DNA from: JAVBPA01 sp031549925
GTDB taxonomy: Bacteria > Bacillota > Clostridia > Oscillospirales > CAG-272
DNA: 42,202 nucleotides
NCBI GenBank assembly: GCA_031549925.1
Contig: JAVBPA010000016.1
Location: 1-42,202 of the forward strand
Direction of reading: 5' to 3'
Shown: positions 1 through 7,778 of the stretch, piece after piece
How positions within the stretch are numbered: position 1 is the first letter of the stretch
Layout of the letters: each line of letters opens with the position of its first letter
The notes under the pieces: generated by a model
What the model saw: only the letters and a program-made list of their open reading frames with translations
What the model was told of the DNA's origin: nothing
The model's database searches: none
Program-made: the position numbers and the translations under genes

Positions 1-254
1 GATGAAATATCTTCTCCCGCCGCGCCGATAATGCAAACAGGATCCAAACAGGGAACGTCATCGCCTTCCCCTACGAACAATTCAAGCAATACACCGCTCT
101 CGGGCGCTTTTTCGTCAAATGATGATTTATCTGTTTCATAAGTAAACAAAACATCGCCGGCTGTAACAGCGCTGCCTTTTTTAACATTAAGCGCGGTTAT
201 AACGCAGCTTTCGACGCTTTGCCCCTGGCGCGGCATGATAACAAGTACTGCCAT
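1..254 (-). CDS. Lipoyl-domain protein, E2 component of a 2-oxo-acid dehydrogenase complex (N-terminal part)
   Basis: Translation from the ATG at 254 gives MAVLVIMPRQGQSVESC followed by a lipoyl-domain fold with the lipoylation motif ETDKSSFD, whose Lys is the attachment site. This matches the N-terminal lipoyl domain of dihydrolipoamide acyltransferases (pyruvate, acetoin or branched-chain complexes), which carry acyl groups between E1 and E3 in the cytoplasm. A ribosome binding site (AGAAAGGG) precedes the ATG. Only 84 codons are in the window; the catalytic acyltransferase domain, if present, lies beyond the edge, so substrate cannot be read. It lies 116 bp downstream of a DeoR regulator on the same strand and may be in its operon. 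Confidence 0.85.
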   Translation of the reverse strand, partial: MAVLVIMPRQGQSVESCVITALNVKKGSAVTAGDVLFTYETDKSSFDEKAPESGVLLELFVGEGDDVPCLDPVCIIGAAGEDIS

Positions 255-370
255 AATTATTTTAACCCTTTCTGTATAATTAATAATTATAAATTTAAGT
301 ATTAAGTATCAGGAATACTATATATATATTTTTTCAAGCAGCTAAAACGCCGCTTCGATAATATCAATTT

Positions 371-1135
371 TTAAGCAATTATTATTTCAACTTCATTTTC
401 AACAGCTATGCGGGTTATATCCGCAGGAAGATCGCGTTCGGATATTATAACATCGATATCCCCGATACCGCAGAAAGTATAAGGCAGGGATTTATCAAGT
501 TTTGATGTGTCCATTAAAACTACGACGCGTCTTGCTTTTTCAACAATAAGCTTTTTAAGTTCACATTCTATATAATTCCCGCAGGTAAGGCCGTCGTGAG
601 CCGACATTCCGGACGGAACTATAAAAGCGACATCAATATTTATGTCATTCAAAAAGCGTATTGACTGATTGCCTGAAACCGAAATATTGTCACGGTTTAA
701 CATTCCGCCTACAATATTAACAATCGGCATACTCTTTTTTATCAGCTCTATAGCGATATTCGGACCCGTTGTAGTAATCGTGAGCCTTTCGTCGGGGAGC
801 AGGGACGCGAGCTTCAACATTGTCGTCCCGGAATCCAAAAATAAAGATCTGCCCGTTTCAATCATAGCAATTGCTTTATATGCAACTTTTTCTTTGGCTA
901 TAACATTTTCGTTCATACGGAGACTGAATGTATCTTCCATCGAGGTTGTTATAAATTTCATAGAACGTGCGCCGCCTCTGACTTTAATAGCCTCGCTTAA
1001 TTCTTCGAAATACTCGATATCGCGGCGCAAAGTCATTGATGAAACGTTTGGAAAGCGCATTTCAAGTTCATGCAGTGAAATGAAAGGCTTGTTTTGCAGT
1101 AATTCCCGAATTATTTCTCTTCTCTCGGAATTCAC
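371..1135 (-). CDS. DeoR-family transcriptional regulator
   Basis: The N-terminus has the DeoR helix-turn-helix (RREIIRELLQNKPFISLHELE, then SSMTLRRDIEYFEEL), and the rest is the phosphosugar-sensing DeoR C-terminal domain (SLFLDSGTTMLKLASLL, GGMLNRDNISVSGNQS). The open frame reaches a GTG at 1150, but the sequence AGGTGGTGA there is a near-perfect Shine-Dalgarno. It sits about 8 nt before the GTG at 1133-1135, which is therefore the likelier start (254 aa). Members usually repress sugar or polyol catabolic operons and are released by a phosphorylated sugar. It probably regulates itself and the downstream E2 gene through the repeats at 1251-1338. The effector is unknown. Confidence 0.88.
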   Translation of the reverse strand: MNSERREIIRELLQNKPFISLHELEMRFPNVSSMTLRRDIEYFEELSEAIKVRGGARSMKFITTSMEDTFSLRMNENVIAKEKVAYKAIAMIETGRSLFLDSGTTMLKLASLLPDERLTITTTGPNIAIELIKKSMPIVNIVGGMLNRDNISVSGNQSIRFLNDINIDVAFIVPSGMSAHDGLTCGNYIECELKKLIVEKARRVVVLMDTSKLDKSLPYTFCGIGDIDVIISERDLPADITRIAVENEVEIIIA

Positions 1136-1241
1136 TATAGTTGTCACCACCTAAATATATAATTGTTTTTTTATATTATATAATTCGTCCGATTCAAAAA
1201 TATTTTTAATTTGTTAAAATTATTGATGAAAAAAGAACAAA

Positions 1242-1270
1242 ATTATAACGATATTCACGTTAATATTCAC
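1242..1270 (-). promoter_or_regulatory. Candidate promoter of the DeoR gene
   Basis: Reading the minus strand there is GTGAAT (1265-1270), a 17-nt spacer, then TATAAT (1242-1247). The -10 is perfect and the -35 is weak. The ATATTCAC repeats overlap the -35 and spacer, as expected for an autoregulated repressor gene. Confidence 0.45.
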
Positions 1271-1338
1271 ATTTGCAATGTAATTATATCACATCCATCT
1301 ATCAGTGTCAACGTGAATAAATATAATTTATTACATTG
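1251..1338. promoter_or_regulatory. Interleaved inverted repeats, candidate DeoR operator
   Basis: TATTCACGTT (1252-1261) is the exact inverse of AACGTGAATA (1310-1319), and CAATGTAAT (1276-1284) is the exact inverse of ATTACATTG (1330-1338). The two pairs interleave. ATATTCAC is also repeated directly at 1251-1258 and 1263-1270. They lie in the 487-bp space between the DeoR gene and the gene at 1623; apart from these and the repeat at 1561 nothing else was recognised in it. Confidence 0.45.
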
Positions 1339-1560
1339 TTTACAAATCTATAACACAGAATTACATAATAAAACCGATAAACGCATAAAATCACGGTGTT
1401 AAATAATAAAAAACCGTAACGTTTAAAAGATAAAATCATAAAATATAACGTGTGTATATCATGCAGGTTATTAAAATAATTCGGCAATTGTAAAAAATAT
1501 AACTATTCCTTTTTATTCTGTCCTAATTTTTTATTAATTTCGGTTCTTTTTTTTATATAC

Positions 1561-1586
1561 TGTCATAATATATAAGTATCATGACA
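1561..1586. promoter_or_regulatory. Imperfect inverted repeat ahead of the SpoIID/PGB cluster
   Basis: TGTCATAATA (1561-1570) and TATCATGACA (1577-1586) pair in 9 of 10 positions with a 6-bp centre. It ends about 18 bp before the AGGAGG at 1605-1610. It could be an operator or an RNA hairpin. No clear sigma-A or sporulation-sigma promoter could be assigned here. Confidence 0.35.
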
Positions 1587-1622
1587 TATAAATAAAAGAC
1601 AAAAAGGAGGTATTACATAAAG

Positions 1623-2030
1623 TTGGCAGATTCAAACGATTACGGATTTTTAATCATAGAAACGCGTACCGCAAGAGGAGCAATTCCCATATCAAACGTA
1701 CTGGTGACAGTTATCGGCCCCACAAAAGAAAAAAAAGAAGCGATAGCTTCATCTCAAACAGACCGCCGCGGAATAACGATTCCCATAGAGCTTCCCGCCG
1801 AACCTATAATAAACACTGAAATTCCCGGGTCGGAAAATCCGTGTGCAATATATGCGGTACAAACAAATATTGAAGGTTATTATACGACAATAAGCGCCGG
1901 AACACAGGTATACGCGGGGCAAACATCAATACAAACAGTTTATTTAATTCCGAAAGCTCTAATAGCGGATAGTATTGTAATTCCGGTTGATGAAATAATT
2001 CACAATGACTCAAATTTACCTGATTTGTAA
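1623..2030 (+). CDS. Carboxypeptidase-regulatory-like beta domain protein, N-terminal domain of a SleC/PGB-type family
   Basis: This 135-aa protein starts at a TTG 12 nt after AGGAGG. The sequence (YGFLIIETRTARGAIPISNV, then a TDRRG turn and YYTTISAGTQVYAGQTSIQ) looks like a transthyretin-like beta-sandwich. In many Clostridia a similar domain forms the N-terminus of one long spore cortex-lytic-type protein, followed by a SpoIID-like domain and peptidoglycan-binding repeats. Here it is a separate gene in the same reading frame as the next one, with stop codons and palindromic repeats between them. It has no signal peptide. By analogy with clostridial SleC it may act as a detached propeptide or chaperone domain. 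That role is inferred and the fold call is by eye. Confidence 0.65.
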   Translation: MADSNDYGFLIIETRTARGAIPISNVLVTVIGPTKEKKEAIASSQTDRRGITIPIELPAEPIINTEIPGSENPCAIYAVQTNIEGYYTTISAGTQVYAGQTSIQTVYLIPKALIADSIVIPVDEIIHNDSNLPDL

Positions 2031-2195
2031 ATCAATAACCTATTTTAGGTAAAAAAGGCGAAAAAAATGCTTGCTGCTTTTCAGGCATATCAAATAATTC
2101 AAGTGAAAAAATGTTTTGCTGCTTTTTCAAAAAGCAGACCGCAGCCCTCTCAACAGCCATAAATTTTGCTGCTTTCTCAAAAGAGCAGGAAAGAG
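2031..2195. repeat. Palindromic spacer with three TTGCTGCTTT repeats
   Basis: TTGCTGCTTT or a close variant starts at 2071, 2116 and 2166, at 45 to 50 bp intervals. The middle copy forms a hairpin of arms CTGCTTTTT (2119-2127) and AAAAAGCAG (2129-2137), followed by ACCGCAGCCCTCTC. This resembles the elements at 7721, 9791 and 34487. The spacer separates two genes in the same frame. Confidence 0.55.
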
Positions 2196-3617
2196 GTGAT
2201 TTTTATATCTTCGCTTCCTTATATACCTGTTTTTATAACAGTCCATCTCGGAGCTCCGGATGAAAATGTTCCGAATGAAACGGTAACATTTCCGGATTAT
2301 ATAAAAAACGTCGCTTCAAGCGAGATTTATCCGACATGGCCGGAAGAAGCTTTGAAGGCGAATATATTAGCTCAAATTTCGTATGCCCTAAACAGGGTAT
2401 ATACCGAATACTACCGAAGCAGAGGTTATGATTTCGATATAACAAGTATAACACAATACGATCAATTCTATGTCAGCGGAAGAAATATTTTTGAAAATAT
2501 CGAACATTTAGTAGATGACTTTTTCAACAATTACATAAGGCGTACCGGAACAATAGAACCTCTTTTCGCGCAGTACTGCAACGGAACCACAACCCAATGC
2601 GCGGGGATGTCTCAATGGGGAAGCTATGAACTCGCGCGGCAGGGATTAAGCTATCTCCAAATTCTGTACCGTTATTACGGAGACGATATCGAAATCGTTA
2701 CAAATACCCCTGTGCAAGCAATAATACCCACATATCCGCAGCGGCCGCTTCAGCTCGGCAACATAAGCAATGAAACAAGGTCAATACAAGTAAGATTAAA
2801 CAGAATATCAACCAACTATCCCAATATACCGAAAATAAATCCGGTTAACGGAATTTTCAGTATTGATACGGAAAACGCGGTTATCACTTTTCAAAACACT
2901 TTCAATTTAGTTGTCGACGGAATTGTCGGAAAAGCCACATGGTATAAAATACAATATGTCTATTACGCGGTAAAACGGGTTTGCGAACTTGCAAGCGAAG
3001 GCGTTTTATATGACGATGTATCAAAACAATATCCCGATTATCTGCTTGCCGGAAACAGGGGACCCGAAGTAGCGCAGGTACAATACTTTTTAAATTTTGT
3101 TTCTCAATATGAAAATAACGTCTCTCCGGTTTTAGTGGACGGTATTTTCGGCCCCGCAACCGAAAAATCTGTCCGTGATTTTCAAAGGCTTTATAATTTA
3201 AACGTTGACGGAATCGTAGGCCCCGATACATTCAATACCTTGTATGATGTGTATATAGGGATTGTAAGATCGCTCCCCGATAACATTTTTATAAACCAGG
3301 CACGCCCGTTCCAGGGAAGAAATCTTCTTCTCGGAAGCGAAGGAGAGGACGTCGGATATCTGCAGGATTACATAAACTATATATCGGGTGTTTATCCGGA
3401 AATTCCGCCGGTAGTGCGTGACAGTATCTTTGACGAAAACACCCTGGCTGCCGTTTTGGCACTGGAAGAACACCTGGGACTTCCGGCCGACGGAATCATT
3501 GACGCTGCCGCATGGAACGAAATTGCTTCTCTTTATGATGATTTACATACCGATACACATGTTAATTTAGGTCAATATCCCGGTTACGAAATCAGCCAGC
3601 AGTTAAGCGGCGGCTAA
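2196..3617 (+). CDS. SpoIID-like lytic transglycosylase with three peptidoglycan-binding domains
   Basis: The first third matches the SpoIID/LytB fold: YIKNVASSEIYPTWPEEALK carries the expected catalytic Glu (codon 2322-2324), and GMSQWGSYELARQGLSYLQI with YYGDDIEI is the C-terminal signature. Two Cys (YCNG and TQC) occupy the usual metal or structural position. Three PG_binding_1 repeats follow, each ending in DGIVG or DGI plus an aromatic helix. The family includes clostridial spore cortex-lytic enzyme SleC, which cleaves cortex peptidoglycan during germination. There is no signal peptide, which fits deposition by the mother cell. The start is uncertain: GTG 2196 follows AGGA, a TTG at 2166 is possible, and the strong AAGAGGTGAT could serve a non-canonical ATA at 2205. 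Confidence 0.8.
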   Translation: MIFISSLPYIPVFITVHLGAPDENVPNETVTFPDYIKNVASSEIYPTWPEEALKANILAQISYALNRVYTEYYRSRGYDFDITSITQYDQFYVSGRNIFENIEHLVDDFFNNYIRRTGTIEPLFAQYCNGTTTQCAGMSQWGSYELARQGLSYLQILYRYYGDDIEIVTNTPVQAIIPTYPQRPLQLGNISNETRSIQVRLNRISTNYPNIPKINPVNGIFSIDTENAVITFQNTFNLVVDGIVGKATWYKIQYVYYAVKRVCELASEGVLYDDVSKQYPDYLLAGNRGPEVAQVQYFLNFVSQYENNVSPVLVDGIFGPATEKSVRDFQRLYNLNVDGIVGPDTFNTLYDVYIGIVRSLPDNIFINQARPFQGRNLLLGSEGEDVGYLQDYINYISGVYPEIPPVVRDSIFDENTLAAVLALEEHLGLPADGIIDAAAWNEIASLYDDLHTDTHVNLGQYPGYEISQQLSGG

Positions 3618-3694
3618 AAATTTCCGTATAATACAGGAGCAATAAATCAAATGAAATAACAGCAGGTAAAAATATGGAGGTTTTATAAAAATCA

Positions 3695-4054
3695 ATGGCA
3701 AATATTATTACCGAAACAATACATGATAATGTATGGAATTTACAACGAAGGCAAATTCCGAGACAGGGTACACCGATAGAATGGATTATTGCGGAAATTC
3801 AGGCTATGCTGTATGCTTTGTCAATTGCTATTCCCGAAATAGAACGGATAAACATTGACGGGATATTCGCTTCTTCAACTGCTGATTCGGTAAAATCATT
3901 TCAAAGATGGGCTGGTCTCGAAATTACCGGAATTGTAAACTACGATACATTTACATCTTTAACAATTACATACATTGAAATTGCGGCTCAAAACAGAGAA
4001 CCGAATATGATATCTCCTTTCAATCAATATTTATCATCAGCGGAGGTATCATGA
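3695..4054 (+). CDS. Small peptidoglycan-binding protein (one PG_binding_1 module)
   Basis: This 119-aa protein has one PG_binding_1 module (EWIIAEIQAMLYALSIA, INIDGIFASSTADSVKSFQR, LEITGIVNYDTFTSL). A GGAGG lies 14 nt before the ATG. No signal peptide or catalytic domain is present. It follows the SpoIID-like gene by 77 bp and is probably co-transcribed. Its TGA stop (4052-4054) is in the same frame as the next gene's ATG (4058), so the two could once have been, or may still be by readthrough, a single two-module protein. A role in targeting or spore cortex binding is inferred from the neighbours. Confidence 0.7.
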   Translation: MANIITETIHDNVWNLQRRQIPRQGTPIEWIIAEIQAMLYALSIAIPEIERINIDGIFASSTADSVKSFQRWAGLEITGIVNYDTFTSLTITYIEIAAQNREPNMISPFNQYLSSAEVS

Positions 4055-4057
4055 TTC

Positions 4058-4276
4058 ATGTTCGATTTAATAATGTATATACAATTAATGCTTAACACTA
4101 TAGCAGTTTTATACGATTTTCCGCAGCTCACGGTAAACGGCGAACTGGATGAACCAACAGTCCGCAATTTACGCAAATTTCAAATTATAAACAATATCCC
4201 GCCCTCAGGGCATGTTGACAAATCCACATGGAACCGTCTGGCTATTGTGTATAACGCTTTGGTTAACGAACAATAA
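4058..4276 (+). CDS. Small peptidoglycan-binding module protein
   Basis: This 72-aa product is almost exactly one PG_binding_1 module: MYIQLMLNTIAVLYDFPQ, LTVNGELDEPTVRNLRKFQ, then HVDKSTWNRLAIVY. GGAGG at 4042-4046 lies 11 nt before the ATG, so independent initiation is plausible. It is in frame with the preceding gene across one TGA. The residues flanking the TGA fall where a module's leading helix would begin, so this may be a nonsense split of a two-module protein. It is the last gene of the cluster, with a terminator downstream. Confidence 0.65.
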   Translation: MFDLIMYIQLMLNTIAVLYDFPQLTVNGELDEPTVRNLRKFQIINNIPPSGHVDKSTWNRLAIVYNALVNEQ

Positions 4277-4333
4277 TTTCATTTTAATAAAAATCAAGCT
4301 TTCCGCAAAAGTTTTGAAATAAAACAAAATAAA

Positions 4334-4382
4334 GAGTCTGTATAACACGCATAACGCGCCGCTAAACAGACTCCGGTTTTTT
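4334..4382. terminator. Bidirectional intrinsic terminator
   Basis: GAGTCTGT (4334-4341) pairs with ACAGACTC (4366-4373). It is followed by CGGTTTTTT on the plus strand and by TTTATTTTG on the minus strand. It lies between the convergent genes ending at 4276 and 4516. Confidence 0.7.
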
Positions 4383-4483
4383 ATGTTTGGTATTTGCGGC
4401 GGATAAATTTTTACCGAATTAAAAATATAATTACAGAACGCCGCAAACTACTCGTTTCCGTTTTGCATTACTATTTACAAACC

Positions 4484-4519
4484 GGTTGCGTTTACGGTTG
4501 GGTTTACGGTTGCGTTTAC
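4484..4519. repeat. 12-bp tandem repeat at the 3' end of the esterase gene
   Basis: Three consecutive units of GGTTGCGTTTAC (the middle one GGTTGGGTTTAC) run into the stop codon of the SGNH hydrolase gene. Confidence 0.75.
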
Positions 4520-5562
4520 GGTTTCATGAGGGCAAGCAAGGTCTGTGCGTAAACGCGGGCTAAAAAATCGTTCGGGTGATTTATATTATTTCCCGTCATA
4601 TCAAAATAACGTTTCTTTTTGAGAAGATATTTATGTATTGTTGTCACACGCGCAAGTTCGGACGAAACGCCGTATTCATTCATAAGCTCCGAAAGAAGCT
4701 CCTCATGGGTTTCATGGTCGCGGACAAATTGATTGGCAAGCGGATTCGGAAGAGTGGTTGATACAAATATGATTTCGCAGCCGGGATTGAGCGACAAAAT
4801 TTTATCCGCTATCAAACGGATGTTATCGCGGAAAACATTGTTCGGAACACCGCCGGAAGCGTCATTCATACCAAAAGCAATAACAAAGACATCCGGAATA
4901 TTTTCCTCAAAAAAGTTTATTGTATTCTCAGCTCCCCACGCGGAGGTCGTTCCGCCTACAGCGCGGTTTACATATTTTATATCGCAGCCGTATTGTAATT
5001 TTAATTTTCCGCAAATCATTTCCGGCCAAATCGGAGCATTCGGAGGCGCGTTAACAAGCCCGGAGGAATTCGCGCCGACCGTTATGCTGTCCCCTAAAAA
5101 TCCGAACGTAAAAGCTTTTCCCTCTCTCAGCAGAGCTTTGGTTTTAGGCAGTTTTTCCGGGGAGGCTGACGGGATATATCCGTCCCATGCTTCCCTGCGT
5201 TTGTATGTAACACTGTACTGACGGTTGTGGAACTCCGCACCTTCCGCAAACATTAAAAATCCTCCGTCGCGGCAGGTAAATCCGGCTGCGGTATAAGGGT
5301 TAGGAGATTTTTCCTGCGGATTGTAATCGCTCCAGGGCATTATAACTATATCCGAGCCCTCCGGTATGTGAAGAATACCGTTTTTTACAATGTAATCCTT
5401 TCCCTCATAAAATGTTTTCTCGCATCTCGCGTCGGTTACTGAAATGATTTCTTCGGGAGCGGAAAGGAGCGGAACATCACGGCTGTCCAGCGGGAGAATA
5501 CTTTCCGAATAAATTATATCGCCTTCCCAAACCGGACGGGTGTAAATATCGCAGTCGTACAT
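4516..5562 (-). CDS. SGNH/GDSL-type hydrolase, probable carbohydrate esterase
   Basis: This 348-aa protein has an N-terminal beta-rich region of about 150 residues and then an SGNH hydrolase domain. Block I is GFLGDSITVGAN with Ser159, block II AVGGTTSAWG, block III FGMND, and block V NNINHPND with His329. The usual Asp three residues before the His is Asn here. Such proteins deacetylate or de-esterify sugars or polysaccharides. No signal peptide is visible, so action on imported oligosaccharides in the cytoplasm is likely. AAAGG precedes the ATG. It is divergent from the binding lipoprotein at 5786, suggesting a shared substrate. The exact ester is unknown. Confidence 0.82.
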   Translation of the reverse strand: MYDCDIYTRPVWEGDIIYSESILPLDSRDVPLLSAPEEIISVTDARCEKTFYEGKDYIVKNGILHIPEGSDIVIMPWSDYNPQEKSPNPYTAAGFTCRDGGFLMFAEGAEFHNRQYSVTYKRREAWDGYIPSASPEKLPKTKALLREGKAFTFGFLGDSITVGANSSGLVNAPPNAPIWPEMICGKLKLQYGCDIKYVNRAVGGTTSAWGAENTINFFEENIPDVFVIAFGMNDASGGVPNNVFRDNIRLIADKILSLNPGCEIIFVSTTLPNPLANQFVRDHETHEELLSELMNEYGVSSELARVTTIHKYLLKKKRYFDMTGNNINHPNDFLARVYAQTLLALMKP

Positions 5563-5617
5563 GTGAATAACCTTTCTTTATGATTTATTTTTTGGATAAA
5601 TATATAACGCTGTAAAT

Positions 5618-5646
5618 TTTATACTTGATATGTCATATTAAAACAA
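5618..5646 (-). promoter_or_regulatory. Candidate promoter of the SGNH hydrolase gene
   Basis: On the minus strand TTGTTT (5641-5646) is followed by a 17-nt spacer and TATAAA (5618-5623). Confidence 0.45.
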
Positions 5647-5655
5647 TTCATTTTA

Positions 5656-5684
5656 TTGACTTTTTATATTAACAGGCGTATAAT
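5656..5684 (+). promoter_or_regulatory. Sigma-A promoter of the solute-binding protein gene
   Basis: TTGACT (5656-5661), a 17-nt spacer and TATAAT (5679-5684) are nearly consensus. The leader to the ATG at 5786 is about 95 nt. It lies nearly back-to-back with the minus-strand promoter at 5618-5646, with 9 bp between the two -35 elements. Confidence 0.75.
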
Positions 5685-5785
5685 TGAATTGTTAAAATCA
5701 TTATATCATACATAAAGCGTGTCTTCAATGATAATGATATTTTATTTTATAAATATTTAATAAAAAATAGGATCGGATAAAAAAG

Positions 5786-7264
5786 ATGAAGCTTAAAATT
5801 TTTTCGTTTCTGATTATCTTTTCGATGATGTTTGCCATTTTGGCAGGATGCTCATCTCCGAAAAAAGAAACAGGTGAAAGCGTCACGACAACAAACGGAA
5901 CGGAACAGGTTGAAGTTGATCCGTTTGAAGGCTTTAATTATGAAGGACGGGATTTCCGTATTTATACCAGTACAAACGACGCTTCCGGAGTCGGAAACTC
6001 CAACTATTTAATACAAGGACCGGAAGAGGAAACCGGAGATGTAGTAAACGACTCGGCTTTTGAACGCAACCGGGCTGTCGAAGAAAAATTGAATATAAAA
6101 TTCAAATTTGAAGGAGTAAACTTAGTTTATAATGAAGTGGCAAACAACATAACCAAGCTTGTTACTTCTGCCGACGATGTCTACGACCTGATAATAAACG
6201 ATCTTTTCCCGATAGCCGCTCTTTCGCTTGAGGGTTATTTTACAAACGTTCTGACAGGTCAGCATTTTGATTTCACGCAATCATACTGGTCATATGATTA
6301 CATGGCTGATTTGACAATCGGAAACGAAGTCATGTTTATTCTGGCGGGCGACTATTTTATCGACGTTCTCCGCAGCGCTCACGCCCTTTATTTCAATAAA
6401 AACTTAATGGAAAACATATACCACGAAACAGACGAGATATACAATACCGTAAACGACAATAAATGGACTATCGACCGCTTGTCCGAATATATCAAAGGCG
6501 CATATTCCGATTTGAACGGCAACAACGAAAAAGACGCGGATGACCAGCTCGGTTATATTGCGATTCAAATTTGGGGACCCTCAAGTCCCTTCATTCTTTC
6601 GGGAAACGTAGGATTTATAACACGCGACAGCGATGGTATTCCGGAAATAACGGTAAACAACGAACGTTCATTAAAGCTTGCCGAAAAAGTACTTAATATT
6701 TTTTACAACGAAGGTTCAATGACGACAATCAGCAGTGACCTGCTTAAATTTGAAAGCGGAACAGCCTTGTTCATCGGCAACCAGAGAATCGGTTCATTTG
6801 AGGATCTGCGCGCTATGGAACATGATGTCGGAATCGTACCTTATCCCAAGCTGGACGAAGAACAGCCTTTCTATGTGACAAGCTCGCACGATACAACCGA
6901 AATCGGCGTTATACCGATAACAACCTCCGATATGGAATATATCAGCGCGGTTCTGGAAGTTCTAGGACGCGAAACCAAAAATATAGTTCTGCCCGCTTAT
7001 TATGAAACCGCGCTTAAAATAAAATACACCCGTGACGACTATTCGGCGCAGATGATTGATATAATCCACGGAAATATCCGCGATACTTTCCCGCTCGCGT
7101 ACGATGATAAGCTAAGCACAATTTTAATGAAAAACACGTTCTATTACGGATGTTTTGAGAAAAACAAAATCAACTTTGCCTCGGCATACGCTCAAAACGA
7201 AAAAAGCGCTAATAATGCTCTCCAGAAGATAATAGACACATTCTTAAAAAACAATGTAAAATAA
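5786..7264 (+). CDS. Extracellular solute-binding lipoprotein (ABC-type sugar binding)
   Basis: The N-terminus is a lipoprotein signal peptide (FSMMFAILAGC, lipobox LAGC) followed by a Ser/Thr/Glu linker. The 492-aa body resembles family 1 extracellular solute-binding proteins of clostridial sugar ABC importers: NDSAFERNRAVEEKLNIKFK near the start and LPAYYETALKIKYTRDD near the end. A calcium-loop-like DLNGNNEKDADD lies at residues 242-253. It is about as long as its paralogue at 10023 and shares these blocks with it. No permease or ATPase gene is adjacent, so it must use transporter subunits from elsewhere or serve as a sensor. The ligand is unknown; an oligosaccharide is inferred from neighbouring glycosidases. 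Confidence 0.82.
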   Translation: MKLKIFSFLIIFSMMFAILAGCSSPKKETGESVTTTNGTEQVEVDPFEGFNYEGRDFRIYTSTNDASGVGNSNYLIQGPEEETGDVVNDSAFERNRAVEEKLNIKFKFEGVNLVYNEVANNITKLVTSADDVYDLIINDLFPIAALSLEGYFTNVLTGQHFDFTQSYWSYDYMADLTIGNEVMFILAGDYFIDVLRSAHALYFNKNLMENIYHETDEIYNTVNDNKWTIDRLSEYIKGAYSDLNGNNEKDADDQLGYIAIQIWGPSSPFILSGNVGFITRDSDGIPEITVNNERSLKLAEKVLNIFYNEGSMTTISSDLLKFESGTALFIGNQRIGSFEDLRAMEHDVGIVPYPKLDEEQPFYVTSSHDTTEIGVIPITTSDMEYISAVLEVLGRETKNIVLPAYYETALKIKYTRDDYSAQMIDIIHGNIRDTFPLAYDDKLSTILMKNTFYYGCFEKNKINFASAYAQNEKSANNALQKIIDTFLKNNVK

Positions 7265-7274
7265 GGATAGATAC

Positions 7275-7592
7275 ATGATAATAACAACCACACCCACAAT
7301 CGAGGGAAAGCCGATACGCGAGTACCGGGGAATTGTTTTCGGTGAAGTAATTGCCGGAATAAACTTTGTAAAAGATTTCGTCGCCGGTATATCAAACTTT
7401 TTCGGCGGAAGAAGCGGCACATATGAAGAGGAACTGATACAGGCAAGAAGTTCGGCTATAGCGGAAATGGAAAGCCGCGCGGCTTCTCTCGGAGCAAACG
7501 CGGTAGTAGGAATTAAAATGGATTACGAAGTTCTGGGCAGCGACAACGGTATGCTTATGGTTACCGTTTCGGGAACAGCCGTAATAATATAA
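7275..7592 (+). CDS. YbjQ/UPF0145-family protein
   Basis: The 105-aa sequence matches the YbjQ (DUF74) family: MIITTTPTIEGKPIREYRGIVFGE, GRSGTYEEEL, RSSAIAEMESRAASLGANAV and a final VTVSGTAVII. These small cytoplasmic proteins form pentamers and have been suggested to bind heavy metals; no firm function is known. The length is typical. AAGGATAG precedes the ATG, which lies 10 bp after the lipoprotein stop, so the two are probably co-transcribed. Confidence 0.9.
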   Translation: MIITTTPTIEGKPIREYRGIVFGEVIAGINFVKDFVAGISNFFGGRSGTYEEELIQARSSAIAEMESRAASLGANAVVGIKMDYEVLGSDNGMLMVTVSGTAVII

Positions 7593-7645
7593 ACCAAACC
7601 GTTGATTTAACAATTTCATATTTCTTTTGCCAAAACAAAAGATAA

Positions 7646-7690
7646 GCGCCGTATCAGCATGTAAAACCGCTGCGGCGCGTTTTATTTTTA
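7646..7690 (+). terminator. Intrinsic terminator after the YbjQ-family gene
   Basis: GCGCCG (7646-7651) pairs with CGGCGC (7673-7678), with an inner CAGC/GCTG helix, and is followed by GTTTTATTTTTATTT. Confidence 0.65.
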
Positions 7691-7720
7691 TTTGCAAAAA
7701 TTTATTTATCACCCAAATTA

Positions 7721-7770
7721 CGTTTTTTGCGGAGCTTTTTTTTCGCAAAAAAGCGACCGTACCCCTCGTA
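7721..7770. repeat. Intergenic hairpin element of the GCGGAGCTTTTTT family
   Basis: TTTTGCGGAGC, a T-run, CGC, an A-run and GCGACCG then CCCCTCG are read here. The same module occurs at 9791-9890 and, inverted, at 34487-34528. It lies just downstream of the minus-strand glycosidase gene and can fold as a T-run/A-run hairpin. Confidence 0.6.
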
Positions 7771-7778
7771 TCATGAAA

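Noticed and set aside
1211..1402. 63-aa open frame in the DeoR upstream region
   Set aside because: No ribosome binding site, composition like non-coding AT-rich DNA, and it spans the inverted repeats.
4052..4054. TGA as a selenocysteine codon
   Set aside because: No SECIS-like hairpin directly follows, the protein is not a redox enzyme, and TGA serves as a stop elsewhere.
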